In this document: one piece after another, positions 54,854-64,000 of the stretch
Numbering within the stretch: position 1 is the first letter of the stretch
How the letters are laid out: each line of letters starts with the position of its first letter
Assembly (NCBI RefSeq): GCF_014643535.1
Contig: NZ_BMJQ01000002.1
Coordinates: 434,001-498,000, forward strand
DNA from: Aliidongia dinghuensis
GTDB taxonomy: Bacteria; Pseudomonadota; Alphaproteobacteria; ATCC43930; CGMCC-115725
Length of the DNA stretch: 64,000 nucleotides
Reading direction: 5' to 3'
Program-made: the position numbers and the translations under genes
Notes under the pieces: model-generated
What the model saw: the letters and a program-made list of their open reading frames with translations, nothing else
The model's database searches: none
What the model was told of the DNA's origin: nothing

Positions 54854-56383
54854 TCAGGCGAAGCTCTTCATGAAGGTCTCGATGAACGCCTTCAGCTTCT
54901 CTTGGGTGTCGGGCTTGAGTTCGCGGTCCTTGCGGATCGCGTCCAGGATGTCACCGCCGCGGGCGCGCAGGTCGGCCAGCAGGGCCAGCTCGGCCCGGTT
55001 GATGTCCTTGACCTCGATCTTGTCGAGCAGGCCGCGGACGCCGGCGAAGATCGACGCCACCTGCTCCTCGACCGGCAGCGGCGAGAACTGCGGTTGCTTC
55101 AGGAGCTCGGTCAGCCGCGCGCCGCGGGCGAGCAAGCGCTGGGTCGAGGCGTCGAGGTCGGAGGCGAACTGCGAGAAGGCCGCCATCTCGCGATACTGGG
55201 CGAGGTCGAGCTTGATCGTGCCGGCGACCTGCTTCATCGCCTTGATCTGGGCGGCGGATCCCACGCGCGACACCGACAGGCCGACGTTGATGGCCGGACG
55301 GATGCCCTTATAGAACAGCTCGGTCTCGAGGAAGATCTGGCCGTCGGTGATCGAGATCACGTTGGTCGGGATGTAGGCCGAGACGTCGCCCGCCTGGGTC
55401 TCGATGACCGGCAGCGCCGTGAGTGAGCCGGCGCCGTTGGCGTCGTTCAGCTTGGCGGCGCGCTCCAAGAGGCGCGAGTGGACGTAGAACACGTCGCCCG
55501 GATAGGCCTCGCGCCCCGGCGGACGGCGCAGCAGCAGCGACATCTGGCGATAGGAGACCGCCTGCTTCGACAGATCATCATAGATGATGAGCGCGTGCAT
55601 GGCGTTGTCGCGGAAGAACTCGCCCATGGCGCAGCCGGTGTAGGGCGCCAGGAACTGCAGCGGCGCCGGCTCCGACGCCGTCGCGGCGACGATGATCGAG
55701 TACTCGAGCGCGCCGTAGTCCTGCAGGACCTTGACGAACTGGGCGATGCTGGAGCGCTTCTGCCCGATCGCGACATAGACGCAATAGAGCTTCTTCGACT
55801 CGTCCGTGCCGGCGTTGATCGCCTTCTGGTTCAGGATCGTGTCGAGCGCCACCGCGGTCTTGCCGGTCTGGCGGTCGCCGATGATGAGCTCGCGCTGGCC
55901 GCGCCCGATCGGCACCAGGCTGTCGATCGCCTTCAGGCCGGTCTGCATCGGCTCGTGCACCGACTTGCGGGGGATGATGCCCGGCGCCTTCACCTCGACG
56001 CGCTGCATCTTGACGTCGGTGAGCGGGCCCTTGCCGTCGATCGGGTTGCCGAGGCCATCGACCACGCGGCCGAGCAGGCCCTTGCCGACCGGCACCTCGA
56101 CGATGGCGCCGGTGCGCTTGACCGTGTCGCCTTCCTTGATGCCGCGGTCTTCGCCGAAGATCACCGCGCCGACGTTGTCGGTCTCGAGATTGAGCGCCAT
56201 ACCCTTGACGCCGCCCGGGAATTCGACCATCTCGCCGGCCTGGACCTTGTCCAGGCCATAGATGCGCGCGATGCCGTCACCGACCGACAGGACCTGGCCG
56301 ACCTCGGCCACATCTGCTTCGGTGCCGAAATTGGCGATCTGTTCCTTGAGGATGGCGGAAATTTCCGCAGCCCGGATTTCCAT
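54854..56383 (-). CDS. atpA: F1FO ATP synthase alpha subunit
   Basis: 509-residue non-catalytic, nucleotide-binding alpha subunit. It starts with the family helix [19 protein letters not shown], has the P-loop [17 protein letters not shown], and the signature [17 protein letters not shown] (matching the P-x-I-x-x-x-x-S-x-S pattern). Normal length; starts just 4 bases after atpH. Confidence 0.98.
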   Translation of the reverse strand: MEIRAAEISAILKEQIANFGTEADVAEVGQVLSVGDGIARIYGLDKVQAGEMVEFPGGVKGMALNLETDNVGAVIFGEDRGIKEGDTVKRTGAIVEVPVGKGLLGRVVDGLGNPIDGKGPLTDVKMQRVEVKAPGIIPRKSVHEPMQTGLKAIDSLVPIGRGQRELIIGDRQTGKTAVALDTILNQKAINAGTDESKKLYCVYVAIGQKRSSIAQFVKVLQDYGALEYSIIVAATASEPAPLQFLAPYTGCAMGEFFRDNAMHALIIYDDLSKQAVSYRQMSLLLRRPPGREAYPGDVFYVHSRLLERAAKLNDANGAGSLTALPVIETQAGDVSAYIPTNVISITDGQIFLETELFYKGIRPAINVGLSVSRVGSAAQIKAMKQVAGTIKLDLAQYREMAAFSQFASDLDASTQRLLARGARLTELLKQPQFSPLPVEEQVASIFAGVRGLLDKIEVKDINRAELALLADLRARGGDILDAIRKDRELKPDTQEKLKAFIETFMKSFA

Positions 56384-56387
56384 TCTC

Positions 56388-56945
56388 TTAGATCCCTCTC
56401 ATGGCAAGCTGCAGGCGCGTGAGCTTGGTGCGCAGCGAGCCGTCGACCATACGCGACCCGACCTTGACGACCAGTCCGCCGATGATTGCGGGATCGACCC
56501 GCACATCGACCGCGACCTTGGACCCGATGGCCCGATTGATTTGTTCGTTGATCGCCGCCAGCTGGCCCTCGGTAAGGGCCTGGGCCGCGGTTACCTGGGC
56601 CGTGACTTCGCCGCGGCGCTCGGCTACGAGGGCGAGGTAGCCCCTGATGATGTCAGTGAGCGCGAACAGCCGGCGGTTCTGCGCCACGACGCCCACGAAG
56701 TTGCGCACGATCTGCCCGAACGCCGCCTTCTCCATCAGTGCCGCCATGGCGCGAGCCTGCTGCTCCCGGCTCAGGACCGGGCTGCGGATGAGGCGCTCCA
56801 GATCGGGGCTCTCCTCGATCATCTGACGAAGCTTGACGAGATCGCCCTCGATCGCGTCGAGAGCCTGCTGCTGATCGGCCAGATCGAATAGAGCGGTGGC
56901 GTAACGGCCAGCCAGTCCGGATACGCCTGTCGCTTCGGATGCCAC
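56388..56945 (-). CDS. atpH: F1FO ATP synthase delta subunit
   Basis: 185-residue delta (OSCP) subunit that ties F1 to the peripheral stalk. The N-terminal six-helix domain starts [17 protein letters not shown], and the C-terminal motif [28 protein letters not shown] is the family signature. GTG start at 56945, with aagg upstream. First gene of the operon; FO genes are not in the window, as normal in alphaproteobacteria. Confidence 0.95.
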   Translation of the reverse strand: MASEATGVSGLAGRYATALFDLADQQQALDAIEGDLVKLRQMIEESPDLERLIRSPVLSREQQARAMAALMEKAAFGQIVRNFVGVVAQNRRLFALTDIIRGYLALVAERRGEVTAQVTAAQALTEGQLAAINEQINRAIGSKVAVDVRVDPAIIGGLVVKVGSRMVDGSLRTKLTRLQLAMRGI

Positions 56946-57164
56946 GTGAGCTGTACCTTCGATATTACCGGAAGATGGGGACCGGAATCCCCGCGAAATG
57001 TGTTTCCCGAACGGGGGGTTGAGCCACGCGAAGATGGCCTGGCGGGCCCATGTCCGTCCGGAAGCCGTGCGGCAATAGCATAAGGGCGGCGAGGGTGCAA
57101 CAACGGCTCGGCCTTATTGTCGCAGGGCTGTCGTTCTCGACATGAGGGGGTTGCAGCCGGCACG

Positions 57165-57647
57165 ATGGCCGCCATGCGACTTGCCCTTTTCGAACCCGAT
57201 ATCGCCCAGAACGCCGGTACCATGATGCGCCTTGCCGCCTGCCTCGGGCTCGCGGTCGATCTCATCGAGCCCTGCGGCTTCATCGTGGGCGACGCGAAAT
57301 TCCGCCGTTCGGCCATGGACTATCTCGACCGACTCGATCTCGCCCGCCATCGCTCCTGGACGGCGTTCGAGGCCGAGCGCCGCGCCCGTGCCAACCCGGG
57401 GCGCCTCGTGCTGCTGACGACGCGGGCGGAGGAGCGTTACATCGATGCGCGCTTCGCGCCCGGCGACACGCTGATGGTCGGGCGCGAGAGTGCGGGCGTC
57501 CCCGATGCGGTGCATGCGGCCGCCGACTTGCGCGTGCGCATTCCGATGCAGCCGGGTTTGCGCTCGATCAATGTGGCGCTCGCCGCCGCCATGGTAATCG
57601 GCGAGGCGTTGCGCCAGACCCATCTCTTTGCCGAAGGATCCGCTTGA
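57165..57647 (+). CDS. trmL: tRNA (cytidine(34)-2'-O)-methyltransferase
   Basis: 160-residue SPOUT-class methyltransferase modifying the wobble position of certain leucine tRNAs. Typical motifs: [23 protein letters not shown] at the N-terminus (first SPOUT motif), then [17 protein letters not shown] and [27 protein letters not shown] forming the trefoil knot. Start could be ATG at 57165 or 57174; the longer TTG start at 57117 is less likely. Its stop codon overlaps the hemF start, so the two are coupled. Confidence 0.94.
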   Translation: MAAMRLALFEPDIAQNAGTMMRLAACLGLAVDLIEPCGFIVGDAKFRRSAMDYLDRLDLARHRSWTAFEAERRARANPGRLVLLTTRAEERYIDARFAPGDTLMVGRESAGVPDAVHAAADLRVRIPMQPGLRSINVALAAAMVIGEALRQTHLFAEGSA

Positions 57648-58537
57648 TGACCATCCCGTCGATGACTGTTCCGGCGGCCGACCCGTCGCCCCGGCGCGCC
57701 GAGGCGCGCGCCTGGTTTGAGGAATTGCGCGACCGGCTATGCGCCGAGTTCGAGGCGATCGAGGACGAATATGTCGCCCGGACCCGGGTCGGCGACCCCG
57801 GGCGGTTCGAGCGCAAGCCCTGGTCGCGCCCAGGCAGTCAAGGGGGCGAGGGCGGCGGCGGCGTCATGTCGATCATGCGTGGCCACGTGTTCGAGAAGGT
57901 CGGCGTCAACGTCTCGACCGTGCACGGCGAGTTTTCCGAGGAGTTCCGCGGCCAGATCGCCGGTGCGGCCGAAGATCCGCGCTTCTGGGCGAGCGGCGTC
58001 TCCCTCGTCGCCCACATGCGCTCGCCCAAGGTGCCGGCCGCGCACATGAACACGCGTCATATCGCGACCACGGTCGCCTGGTTCGGCGGCGGTGGCGACT
58101 TGACGCCTATGGTGCCGGACGACGCGGATACGGGCGATTTCCATGGCGCCTTCAAGGCGGCGTGCGACGCGCACGACCCGGCCTACTATCCGAAGTTCAA
58201 GGAATGGTGCGACCGCTATTTCTATCTGCCGCATCGCAAGGAGCCGCGCGGCGTGGGCGGCATCTTCTACGACAATCTCAGGACCGGGGACTGGGACAAG
58301 GACTTCGCCTTCACGCGCGACGTGGGTCTGGCATTCCTCGACGCTTTCCCGCGCATCGTGCGCCGGCACATGTTCGAGCCCTGGACAGATGAGGAGCGGC
58401 GCCACCAGCTCATCCGCCGCGGCCGCTATGTCGAGTTCAACCTGCTCTACGACCGCGGCACGACCTTCGGCCTCAAGACCGGCGGCAACGTCGAGGCGAT
58501 CCTGATGTCGATGCCGCCCGAGGTGATTTGGCCGTAA
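57647..58537 (+). CDS. hemF: Aerobic coproporphyrinogen III oxidase
   Basis: 296-residue oxygen-dependent enzyme of heme synthesis converting coproporphyrinogen III to protoporphyrinogen IX. Family blocks: [79 protein letters not shown] and [21 protein letters not shown] near the end. ATG at 57647 overlaps the trmL stop; ATG at 57662 is possible. Confidence 0.97.
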   Translation: MTIPSMTVPAADPSPRRAEARAWFEELRDRLCAEFEAIEDEYVARTRVGDPGRFERKPWSRPGSQGGEGGGGVMSIMRGHVFEKVGVNVSTVHGEFSEEFRGQIAGAAEDPRFWASGVSLVAHMRSPKVPAAHMNTRHIATTVAWFGGGGDLTPMVPDDADTGDFHGAFKAACDAHDPAYYPKFKEWCDRYFYLPHRKEPRGVGGIFYDNLRTGDWDKDFAFTRDVGLAFLDAFPRIVRRHMFEPWTDEERRHQLIRRGRYVEFNLLYDRGTTFGLKTGGNVEAILMSMPPEVIWP

Positions 58538-58647
58538 CGCGAGAGGATTCGCCGCGCCGGCGGTTAACAAGGATTGATCGGGGGATTGACGGGCGCGCCG
58601 TCGTCCGGCATCCCTCGTCACAGGACTGTTGGCTCAAGGGAGCGACG

Positions 58648-59052
58648 ATGAGCGTGCCGTTTCTCGCGTGCATGATTGCCGCTGCGTCCTTCCATCACCT
58701 GCCGGTGCAGGCGCTGGCCGCGATCCAGTCGGTCGAGGGCGGTACTGTGGGCGCCGTCATCGGCGACAAGGACGGTTCGGCCGATCTCGGCCTGATGCAG
58801 GTCAACACGCGCTGGATCCCGGCGGTCGCCCGCGCGACCCGTACGGCCGAGCCGGCGGTGCGCGCCCGGCTGATCGAGGACGGCTGCTACAACGTCAAGG
58901 TCGCGGCCGCGATCCTCGACGTCTACAAGGCCGAGGCACACGGCAACATGGTCGAGGCGGTGGGATTCTACCATTCCCACACGCCGGCGCTCAAAGCCGC
59001 CTACCAGACGAAGGTCCTGGCGGCGGCAGTCCGGCTGCGCAACCGCGGCTAA
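58648..59052 (+). CDS. Lytic transglycosylase-like (VirB1-type) protein
   Basis: 134-residue goose-lysozyme/SLT-fold protein. The catalytic glutamate is in LAAIQSVEGGTVG, followed by ADLGLMQVNTRWIPAV, the G-L-M-Q-V/I-N motif of SLT domains, and later GFYHSHTPALKAAYQ. No clear cleavable signal peptide beyond the hydrophobic start MSVPFLACMIAAASF. Small transglycosylases often assist secretion machines, but none is encoded here. ATG at 58648 preceded by aaggga. Confidence 0.8.
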   Translation: MSVPFLACMIAAASFHHLPVQALAAIQSVEGGTVGAVIGDKDGSADLGLMQVNTRWIPAVARATRTAEPAVRARLIEDGCYNVKVAAAILDVYKAEAHGNMVEAVGFYHSHTPALKAAYQTKVLAAAVRLRNRG

Positions 59053-59121
59053 GGTTCGCAGAGCGTCCTTCTCGTTCCCTGTTTCACTCGTCATCCCCGG
59101 GCTTGACGCAAAGAGATGTTC

Positions 59122-60330
59122 TCAAACACCGGCGATCGCCTTCAGCCGTTCCAGGCATGCGGCGCGGTCGGCTTGGAAATCGCCGGCGATCCACCAGTCT
59201 TCGACCTCGCTCAGGATCCGGCCGATCGCGGGTCCGCTCGCGATGCCGAGGGCGCGGACGTCGCGGCCGGCGACCGGCAGCGCCGGGCTGGTCCAGGCGT
59301 CGGCGAGGGCGATCAGCGCCCTGGCCCGGTCGGCCTTTCCGTCTTCGGCGGCGCGGAGTAGCACGAAGTCGCGATAGAGCGCAGCCCCTCGGCGATAGAG
59401 TAGAACACGCTGCGTCTGCGCATCGGCGGAAAGGTCGACCGGGTTCGCGCCGGTCAGGAGCACGAGGCGATCGCGCATCGCTGTCGGCAGGCGCAGGCGC
59501 TCGGCCGCCGCGGCGCCGGCACCCGGCGGGAGCAGTGCTGCCAGGCGTCGCAGGGAATCGGTCTCGGGCTCGAGTGCGACCAGGGCGGCGAGCCGGTCGG
59601 GCCGGAACGGCGGTGGCAGATAGGCCGCGAGCACGCCGTCCTCGATCATCAGCCGGACCGTCGGTGCCGGATCGCGGGCATGGAGCAGCTTGTGCGTCTC
59701 GGCTTGGAGCCGCTCGCCGGCCAACCGCTCGATCCGGTCGGTGCGCGCCCGGCAGGCGGCCCGCGCCGCGGGATCGGCCGGGGTGCGGCCGTAGCGCGCC
59801 TGGAAGCGGTAGAAGCGCAGGATGCGCAGCACATCCTCGTCGATGCGCCGGAGCGGCTCGCCGACGAAGCGGATCCGGCCGGCAAGACAATCGCCGATGC
59901 CGCCGATCGGGTCCCAGATGCCGCCAGCGCGGTCGAGATAGAGCGCGTTCAGCGTGAAGTCGCGCCGGGCGGCATCTTCCGCCCAGTTGTTCGTGAACGC
60001 CACGGTCGCGCGGCGGCCGTCGGTCTCGATGTCGCGCCGGAGCGTCGTCACCTCGACCGGCGTGCCATCGGCCAGGACCGCGGTCACGGTACCGTGGCTG
60101 AGGCCGGTCGGGATCGCCCGGATGCCGGCCGCATCAAGCCGCCGGAGCACCTCGGGCGGCTCGAGCGGGGTCGCCAGATCGAGGTCGCCCGGCGGCAGGT
60201 TCAGAAGCGTGTCGCGCACCACGCCGCCGACGAAGCGGCCCTCGCCGAGCGCGTCGAGCAGGGCCGTGAGCGCCGGTCGTTCGAGCCAGTCCGGCACCGG
60301 GATCCGGCGGGCCGGCGCGGCTTTGCTCAT
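59122..60330 (-). CDS. cca: CCA tRNA nucleotidyltransferase (class II)
   Basis: 402-residue class-II CCA-adding enzyme or poly(A) polymerase family member. The nucleotidyltransferase core GRFVGGVVRDTLLNLPPGDLDLATPLEPPEVL has the G-G-x-V-R and the D-x-D metal-binding pair (GDLDLAT); RRDFTLNALYLDRAG and EDVLRILRFYRFQARYG are the other class-II motifs. It repairs and completes tRNA 3' ends. Upstream NUDIX gene is 35 bases away on the same strand, a frequent alphaproteobacterial pairing. Confidence 0.95.
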   Translation of the reverse strand: MSKAAPARRIPVPDWLERPALTALLDALGEGRFVGGVVRDTLLNLPPGDLDLATPLEPPEVLRRLDAAGIRAIPTGLSHGTVTAVLADGTPVEVTTLRRDIETDGRRATVAFTNNWAEDAARRDFTLNALYLDRAGGIWDPIGGIGDCLAGRIRFVGEPLRRIDEDVLRILRFYRFQARYGRTPADPAARAACRARTDRIERLAGERLQAETHKLLHARDPAPTVRLMIEDGVLAAYLPPPFRPDRLAALVALEPETDSLRRLAALLPPGAGAAAAERLRLPTAMRDRLVLLTGANPVDLSADAQTQRVLLYRRGAALYRDFVLLRAAEDGKADRARALIALADAWTSPALPVAGRDVRALGIASGPAIGRILSEVEDWWIAGDFQADRAACLERLKAIAGV

Positions 60331-60365
60331 AGGCAGGGGCTCACGGGCAGGGGCTCATGGGCGGC

Positions 60366-61025
60366 TCATGGGGGCGTCGTCTGCAGCAGCAGCGCCAGAT
60401 TGACCAGCATGCCGGCGGTGGCGCCCCAGATGTAGCGGTCCTGGTATGGCAGTACATAGAAGAAGCGCCGGCGTCCCTGCCATTCGCGGCTGTGCCGTTC
60501 GTGATTGGCGCGATCGACGAAGAAGGCGAGCGGCACCTCGAACACCTCGGCGACCTCGTGCGGGTCGGGGACCACCGGAAAGGGCGGGCGGATCAGGCCG
60601 ACGACCGGCGTCACCTCGTAGCGGGTCGACGTGATGTAGGTGTCGAGCCGGCCCAGCACCCGCACGCACTCGGGCGGGAGGCCCACTTCCTCCTGCGCTT
60701 CGCGCAGCGCCGTCACGACTGCATCGGCATCGTCCGGCTCGGCCCGCCCGCCCGGGAAACTGATCTGGCCGGCATGATCGGCCAAGTGCGCCGTGCGCTG
60801 GGTCAGCAACACGGTCAGCCCGTCGGGCCGGTCGATGAGCGGCACCAGGACCGAGGCCTGCGTCTGCGCGGGCGGCGGCACGAAGCCGGGATTGAGGTCG
60901 TGATCGCCACGCGGCCGCGTGCCCGGCGGACGCGCCAGCACCTCGTTCAGCCGCTCGACGACGAAGTCAGTCGTCAGATAGCGTCCGTCGAATTGTCGAG
61001 GGGAAAGAATTTTCCGTTGCTCCAA
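60366..61025 (-). CDS. CoA pyrophosphatase-type NUDIX hydrolase
   Basis: About 219 residues. The NUDIX box is present: GGRAEPDDADAVVTAL then REAQEEVGL, preceded by the CoA-pyrophosphatase-type LLTQRTAHLADHAGQISFPG. It likely hydrolyses CoA or related nucleotide derivatives. The only long start is TTG at 61025, overlapping the upstream DUF1285 gene by 52 bases; a later GTG within NEVLARPP (about residue 29) would remove most of the overlap, so the true start is uncertain. Confidence 0.9.
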   Translation of the reverse strand: MEQRKILSPRQFDGRYLTTDFVVERLNEVLARPPGTRPRGDHDLNPGFVPPPAQTQASVLVPLIDRPDGLTVLLTQRTAHLADHAGQISFPGGRAEPDDADAVVTALREAQEEVGLPPECVRVLGRLDTYITSTRYEVTPVVGLIRPPFPVVPDPHEVAEVFEVPLAFFVDRANHERHSREWQGRRRFFYVLPYQDRYIWGATAGMLVNLALLLQTTPP

Positions 61026-61534
61026 ACACCGAAACGAGACGTGCCGTCGACCGTCGCCTCTTCGCCTCTTTCAATCAGATGGTAGAATACCGGGCGCAGG
61101 AGCAGCGCTTCAAGGCCGGGTCTGACCAGCACATAAGGCCGGGGTTCGTCCGTCCCGGGCGCGGTCGCGACGCGCAGGGGATGGTTTTCACCGACAACTA
61201 CCTTATCATCGAGGTTCGTTCTGAACGTGAGGCTCTGGTCCCTGTCTTGTCCTTCTGCCTCCAGCTCCACCGCGACGAACGGCGCGTCCTCGACCTCGAT
61301 CCGGCCGCGCTCGGCCGGCGTTACGAGCCAGTAGCTGCCGTCGGCTTCGCGGCGCAGGACCGTGGCGAACAGCTTGACGAGCGGCAGCCGGCGGATCGGC
61401 GAATTCCGGTAATACCAGGTGCCGTCGCGGGCGATGCGGATATTGAAATCGCCGCAGCTCTCGATGATGCCCGGCCCGATGGCGTTGGGCGTCGGTCTCT
61501 CTGCCTGCGGGGCGTCGGTTTCGGGCGTCTTCAT
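60974..61534 (-). CDS. DUF1285 domain-containing protein
   Basis: 186-residue DUF1285 protein, widespread in alphaproteobacteria next to the NUDIX and cca genes. Family motifs are CGDFNIRIARDGTWYYRNSPI, RLPLVKLFATVLRREADGSYWLV, and the end LVRPGLEALLLRPVFYHL. Function unknown; related structures contain a two-domain beta fold. It is first in a three-gene run (DUF1285, NUDIX, cca) and divergent from moxR. Confidence 0.88.
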   Translation of the reverse strand: MKTPETDAPQAERPTPNAIGPGIIESCGDFNIRIARDGTWYYRNSPIRRLPLVKLFATVLRREADGSYWLVTPAERGRIEVEDAPFVAVELEAEGQDRDQSLTFRTNLDDKVVVGENHPLRVATAPGTDEPRPYVLVRPGLEALLLRPVFYHLIERGEEATVDGTSRFGVWSNGKFFPLDNSTDAI

Positions 61535-61658
61535 TCCATCACTACTCCCAAAGCCGCTGTGGCGTTAGGTCGCCCTGTTGCCTAGCATGATTGCAGTCCG
61601 CACATTTCCGGTGACAATCGGTCTATCGACCCGCGGCACGCCCTAGGAGCTAACGCCC

Positions 61659-62672
61659 GTGAGCCTTGATCCAACCACCACGACCGCCGCCGAGGCAACG
61701 CACCTTGTCAATGAGATCGAGGCGCTGGGGCATCGCCTGAAGTCCGTGCGCGAGCGGATCGGCCGCGTGATCTTCGGCCAACGCGACGTCATCGATCAAG
61801 CGCTCATCACGCTCCTCGCCGGCGGCCATACGCTGCTGGTCGGCGTGCCCGGGCTTGCCAAGACGCGGCTCGTCGAGACGCTCGGCACCGTCCTGGGGCT
61901 CGACGACAAGCGGGTGCAATGCACGCCCGACCTGATGCCGGCCGACATTATCGGCTCCGAGGTGCTGGAGGAGGGCGAGAGCGGCCGCCGCTCGTTCCGC
62001 TTCCTGCCCGGGCCGGTGTTCGCGCAATTGCTGATGGCCGACGAGATCAACCGTGCGAGCCCGCGCACCCAGTCGGCGCTGCTCCAGGCGATGCAGGAGC
62101 ATCGGGTCTCGGTCGGCGGCCAGTATCATCCGCTGCCGCGGCCGTTCCATGTGCTGGCGACGCAGAACCCGATCGAGCAGGAAGGCACATACCCGCTGCC
62201 CGAGGCGCAGCTCGACCGGTTCCTGATCCAGATCGATGTCGGATATCCCGACCTCGAAGCGGAGCGTCACATGCTGCTGGCGACGACCGGCGTGGCCGAG
62301 GCGGTGCCGGAGCAAGCCATGACTGCGGAGGACCTGATGCTGGCCCAGCGGCTGATCCGGCGCGTGCCGGTCGGCGAGGGCGTGGTCGACGCCATCCTCG
62401 ACCTGGTCCGGTCGGGCCGGCCGGAAACGAGCCCGGTCGGCGAGGTCCAGCGGTCCGTCGCCTGGGGGCCAGGCCCGCGCGCCAGTCAGGCGCTGATGCT
62501 GGCGGCGCGCGCGCGGGCCGTCCTGGACGGACGGCTGTCGCCCTCGATCGACGATGTGGCGGCGCTCGCCGGTCCCGTGCTGCGGCATCGCATGGCGTTG
62601 AGCTTCGCCGCCCGGGCCGACGGCGTGACGCTCGACCGGATCGTCGGCCTCTTGGTCGAACGGCTTGGCTGA
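61659..62672 (+). CDS. MoxR-type AAA+ ATPase
   Basis: 337-residue MoxR family chaperone-like ATPase. Walker A is LLVGVPGLAKTRLVETL, Walker B is LLMADEINRASPRTQSALLQAM, and VLATQNPIEQEGTYPLPEAQLDRF is the family sensor region. GTG start at 61659, with taggag 8 bases upstream. Opens a moxR-DUF58-BatA cluster, in which the ATPase is thought to act with VWA-domain proteins; the target complex is unknown. Confidence 0.93.
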   Translation: MSLDPTTTTAAEATHLVNEIEALGHRLKSVRERIGRVIFGQRDVIDQALITLLAGGHTLLVGVPGLAKTRLVETLGTVLGLDDKRVQCTPDLMPADIIGSEVLEEGESGRRSFRFLPGPVFAQLLMADEINRASPRTQSALLQAMQEHRVSVGGQYHPLPRPFHVLATQNPIEQEGTYPLPEAQLDRFLIQIDVGYPDLEAERHMLLATTGVAEAVPEQAMTAEDLMLAQRLIRRVPVGEGVVDAILDLVRSGRPETSPVGEVQRSVAWGPGPRASQALMLAARARAVLDGRLSPSIDDVAALAGPVLRHRMALSFAARADGVTLDRIVGLLVERLG

Positions 62673-62680
62673 TCGATAAC

Positions 62681-63613
62681 ATGGTCGTGCTCCGCTCCCG
62701 ACACGAGGCCGAGGCGCTCGCCGCTCGCCTGCCGCCGCTCTTGGTGCAGGCGGAACGGGTTGCGGCCACGGTTGCCCAGGGCGTTCACGGGCGCCGGCGG
62801 GTCGGTTCCGGCGATTCCTTCTGGCAGTTCCGCGCCTATGTGCCGGGCGACCCGGTTGCGCGCATCGACTGGCGCGAGACCGCGAAGTCCGAGCGTGCCT
62901 ATATCCGCGAGAACGAGTGGGAAGCGGCGCAGAGCGTCTGGCTGTGGCACGACCGCTCACCTTCGATGAACTGGCGCTCCGAGCGGAACCTGCCGACCAA
63001 GGGGGCGCGGGCATCACTCCTGCTGCTGGCGCTGGCGGCCCTTCTGGTGCGGGGCGGCGAACGGGTAACGCTGCTGGGCTCGGGCCTGCCGCCGGCGCAC
63101 GGCCGTGCCGTGCTCGATCGGCTCGCCCTCACGATAGAACGGGCGGGCGAGGCCGTGACCGGGCTGCCGGCGGTCGAACCCGTGCCGCGGCACGGCTCGA
63201 TCGTGCTGATCGGCGATCTCCTGATGCCGCTCGAGGAGCTGCACGCACTCCTGGCAGGTTTTGCTGCGGCGGGCGTGCGCGGCCACCTGCTGCAGGTGCT
63301 CGACCCGGCGGAGGAGAGTTTGCCGTTCGAGGGACGCGTGCGGTTCGAAGGTCTGGAGCGCGAGGGCGCGCTGCTTATCGCGCGGGTCGACACGGTGCGC
63401 GAGGAATATCAGGCGCGGCTGGCGGCCCATCAGGACGGGCTCGCGGCCCTCGCGCGCGGCCACGGCTGGTCGCTCGCGCGCCATCGCACGGATCAGCCGC
63501 CGCATCGGGCACTCCTGGCGCTCTACGGCATGTTGTCGGGCGGGCTCCCCCCCGGTCATGACGTCCAGCGGCACGACATGCAGCGCCGCGACATCCAGCA
63601 GACGGGGACCTGA
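62681..63613 (+). CDS. DUF58 domain protein (VWA-like)
   Basis: 310-residue DUF58 protein, usually encoded with MoxR ATPases. The characteristic segment is FRAYVPGDPVARIDWRETAKSE, with a degenerate metal site WHDRSPSMNWR (D-x-S-x-S) shortly after. It starts 8 bases after moxR and is followed after 4 bases by the BatA-like gene. Biochemical role unknown; a VWA adhesion-type interaction domain is assumed from the family. Confidence 0.9.
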   Translation: MVVLRSRHEAEALAARLPPLLVQAERVAATVAQGVHGRRRVGSGDSFWQFRAYVPGDPVARIDWRETAKSERAYIRENEWEAAQSVWLWHDRSPSMNWRSERNLPTKGARASLLLLALAALLVRGGERVTLLGSGLPPAHGRAVLDRLALTIERAGEAVTGLPAVEPVPRHGSIVLIGDLLMPLEELHALLAGFAAAGVRGHLLQVLDPAEESLPFEGRVRFEGLEREGALLIARVDTVREEYQARLAAHQDGLAALARGHGWSLARHRTDQPPHRALLALYGMLSGGLPPGHDVQRHDMQRRDIQQTGT

Positions 63614-63617
63614 CGCG

Positions 63618-64000
63618 ATGCTGGGTTTCGGCGCCTTCGGTTTTGCCGCTCCCTGGCTGCTCGCCGGTTTCGCGGTACTGCCGGTGCTCTGGTGGCTGAT
63701 CCGCGTGACGCCGCCGGCGCCGACCATCGTGCGCTTCCCGGCGATCCGCCTCCTGATGGGGCTCAACCCGGCCGACGAGACGCCGGCCAAGACGCCGTGG
63801 TGGCTCATCCTGCTGCGCCTCGTGATCGCGTCGCTGCTGATCGTGGGCTTGGCCCATCCGCTGCTCAATCCGGCGGCCGAGCTGCCGGGCGCGGGGCCGG
63901 TGGTGCTGGTCGTCGATGACGGCTGGGCATCGGCGGCCAATTGGCCCGAGATGCAGCGACGGGCGGACGAGATCATCGACCAGGCGGATCGCGCCGACCG
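63618..64000 (+). CDS. BatA/DUF4159-type membrane protein, N-terminal part (cut by window end)
   Basis: The 127 visible codons encode a BatA N-terminal region: FGFAAPWLLAGFAVLPVLWWL as the first transmembrane helix, TIVRFPAIRLLMGLNP, then WWLILLRLVIASLLIVGLAHPLLNP as the second, and the start of a VWA-like domain (VVLVVDDGWASAANW). Members of such clusters run on with VWA/DUF4159 domains. The gene continues past 64000. Confidence 0.87.
   Translation, partial: MLGFGAFGFAAPWLLAGFAVLPVLWWLIRVTPPAPTIVRFPAIRLLMGLNPADETPAKTPWWLILLRLVIASLLIVGLAHPLLNPAAELPGAGPVVLVVDDGWASAANWPEMQRRADEIIDQADRAD

Overview
The window is GC-rich (roughly two-thirds G+C by eye), gene-dense chromosomal DNA of an alphaproteobacterium, most likely a Rhodospirillales-type organism. 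The pointers are a five-gene F1 operon (atpHAGDC) without the FO genes; ubiE-ubiB-coaBC-dut in a row; bolA, a J-domain gene, cobS and cobT side by side (aerobic cobalamin route); a ROSE-type RNA thermometer before an Hsp20 gene; and many dispersed 'cgtcattcccgc/gcgggaatgacg' palindromes. The placement is inferred from gene content only. I recognised no rRNA, tRNA, CRISPR, transposase or prophage genes.

Layout. 1-6235: end of a TamB gene, an exported dienelactone hydrolase-like protein, an orphan branched-chain amino-acid-type binding protein and a fused 5-oxoprolinase. 6236-10092: an array of five tandem paralogues encoding unrecognised ~180-residue secreted proteins; four are preceded by a copy of the same ~137-bp leader. 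10274-14751: small membrane protein, cobT, cobS, J-domain protein, bolA. 14857-18320: carboxymuconolactone decarboxylase-like protein, HTH regulator, and a TetR-cupin-hydrolase cassette. 18461-25880: DUF2889 protein, B12-dependent methylmalonyl-CoA mutase, PAS protein, small zinc-finger and cupin proteins, MOSC protein, a divergent ArsR/MFS pair with three operator-like sites, and a VOC protein. 26027-29396: a conserved unknown, then mutM, a hypothetical gene, an enoyl-CoA hydratase and a HAD gene as one minus-strand run. 29511-35047: MFS transporter, a low-GC orphan, a hypothetical and a DUF2339 membrane protein, lying between mutM and ubiE. 35100-41842: ubiE, ubiB, coaBC, dut, cysK, a MoeB/ThiF-type E1-like gene and a PheC-like periplasmic protein. 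41891-46575: MsrP/YedY-type molybdoenzyme, Hsp20 with thermometer, HerA-like ATPase, and a lower-GC gene with a PD-(D/E)XK-like C-terminus. 46666-51785: cytochrome b561/catalase-like peroxidase pair, a possible clan-CD peptidase, GFA protein, DAHP synthase with an attenuator, ferritin-like protein. 51949-56945: atpHAGDC. 57165-64000: trmL, hemF, a transglycosylase-like protein, CCA-adding enzyme, NUDIX hydrolase, DUF1285, and a MoxR-DUF58-BatA cluster cut by the window end.

The most notable non-routine signals are: (i) a complete transcription attenuator before the DAHP synthase gene, with a 28-codon leader peptide carrying seven Tyr/Phe codons in a 14-codon stretch, a terminator and a matching antiterminator arm; (ii) the five-gene secreted-protein array with its repeated, structured leader; (iii) a ROSE-like thermometer at hsp20; (iv) a lower-GC nuclease-like gene and a stand-alone His/Cys-dyad protein as candidate accessory or defence functions; (v) three regularly spaced operator-like sites between an ArsR regulator and an MFS pump. 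Function assignments are from reading the sequence and recalling families; no database search was run.
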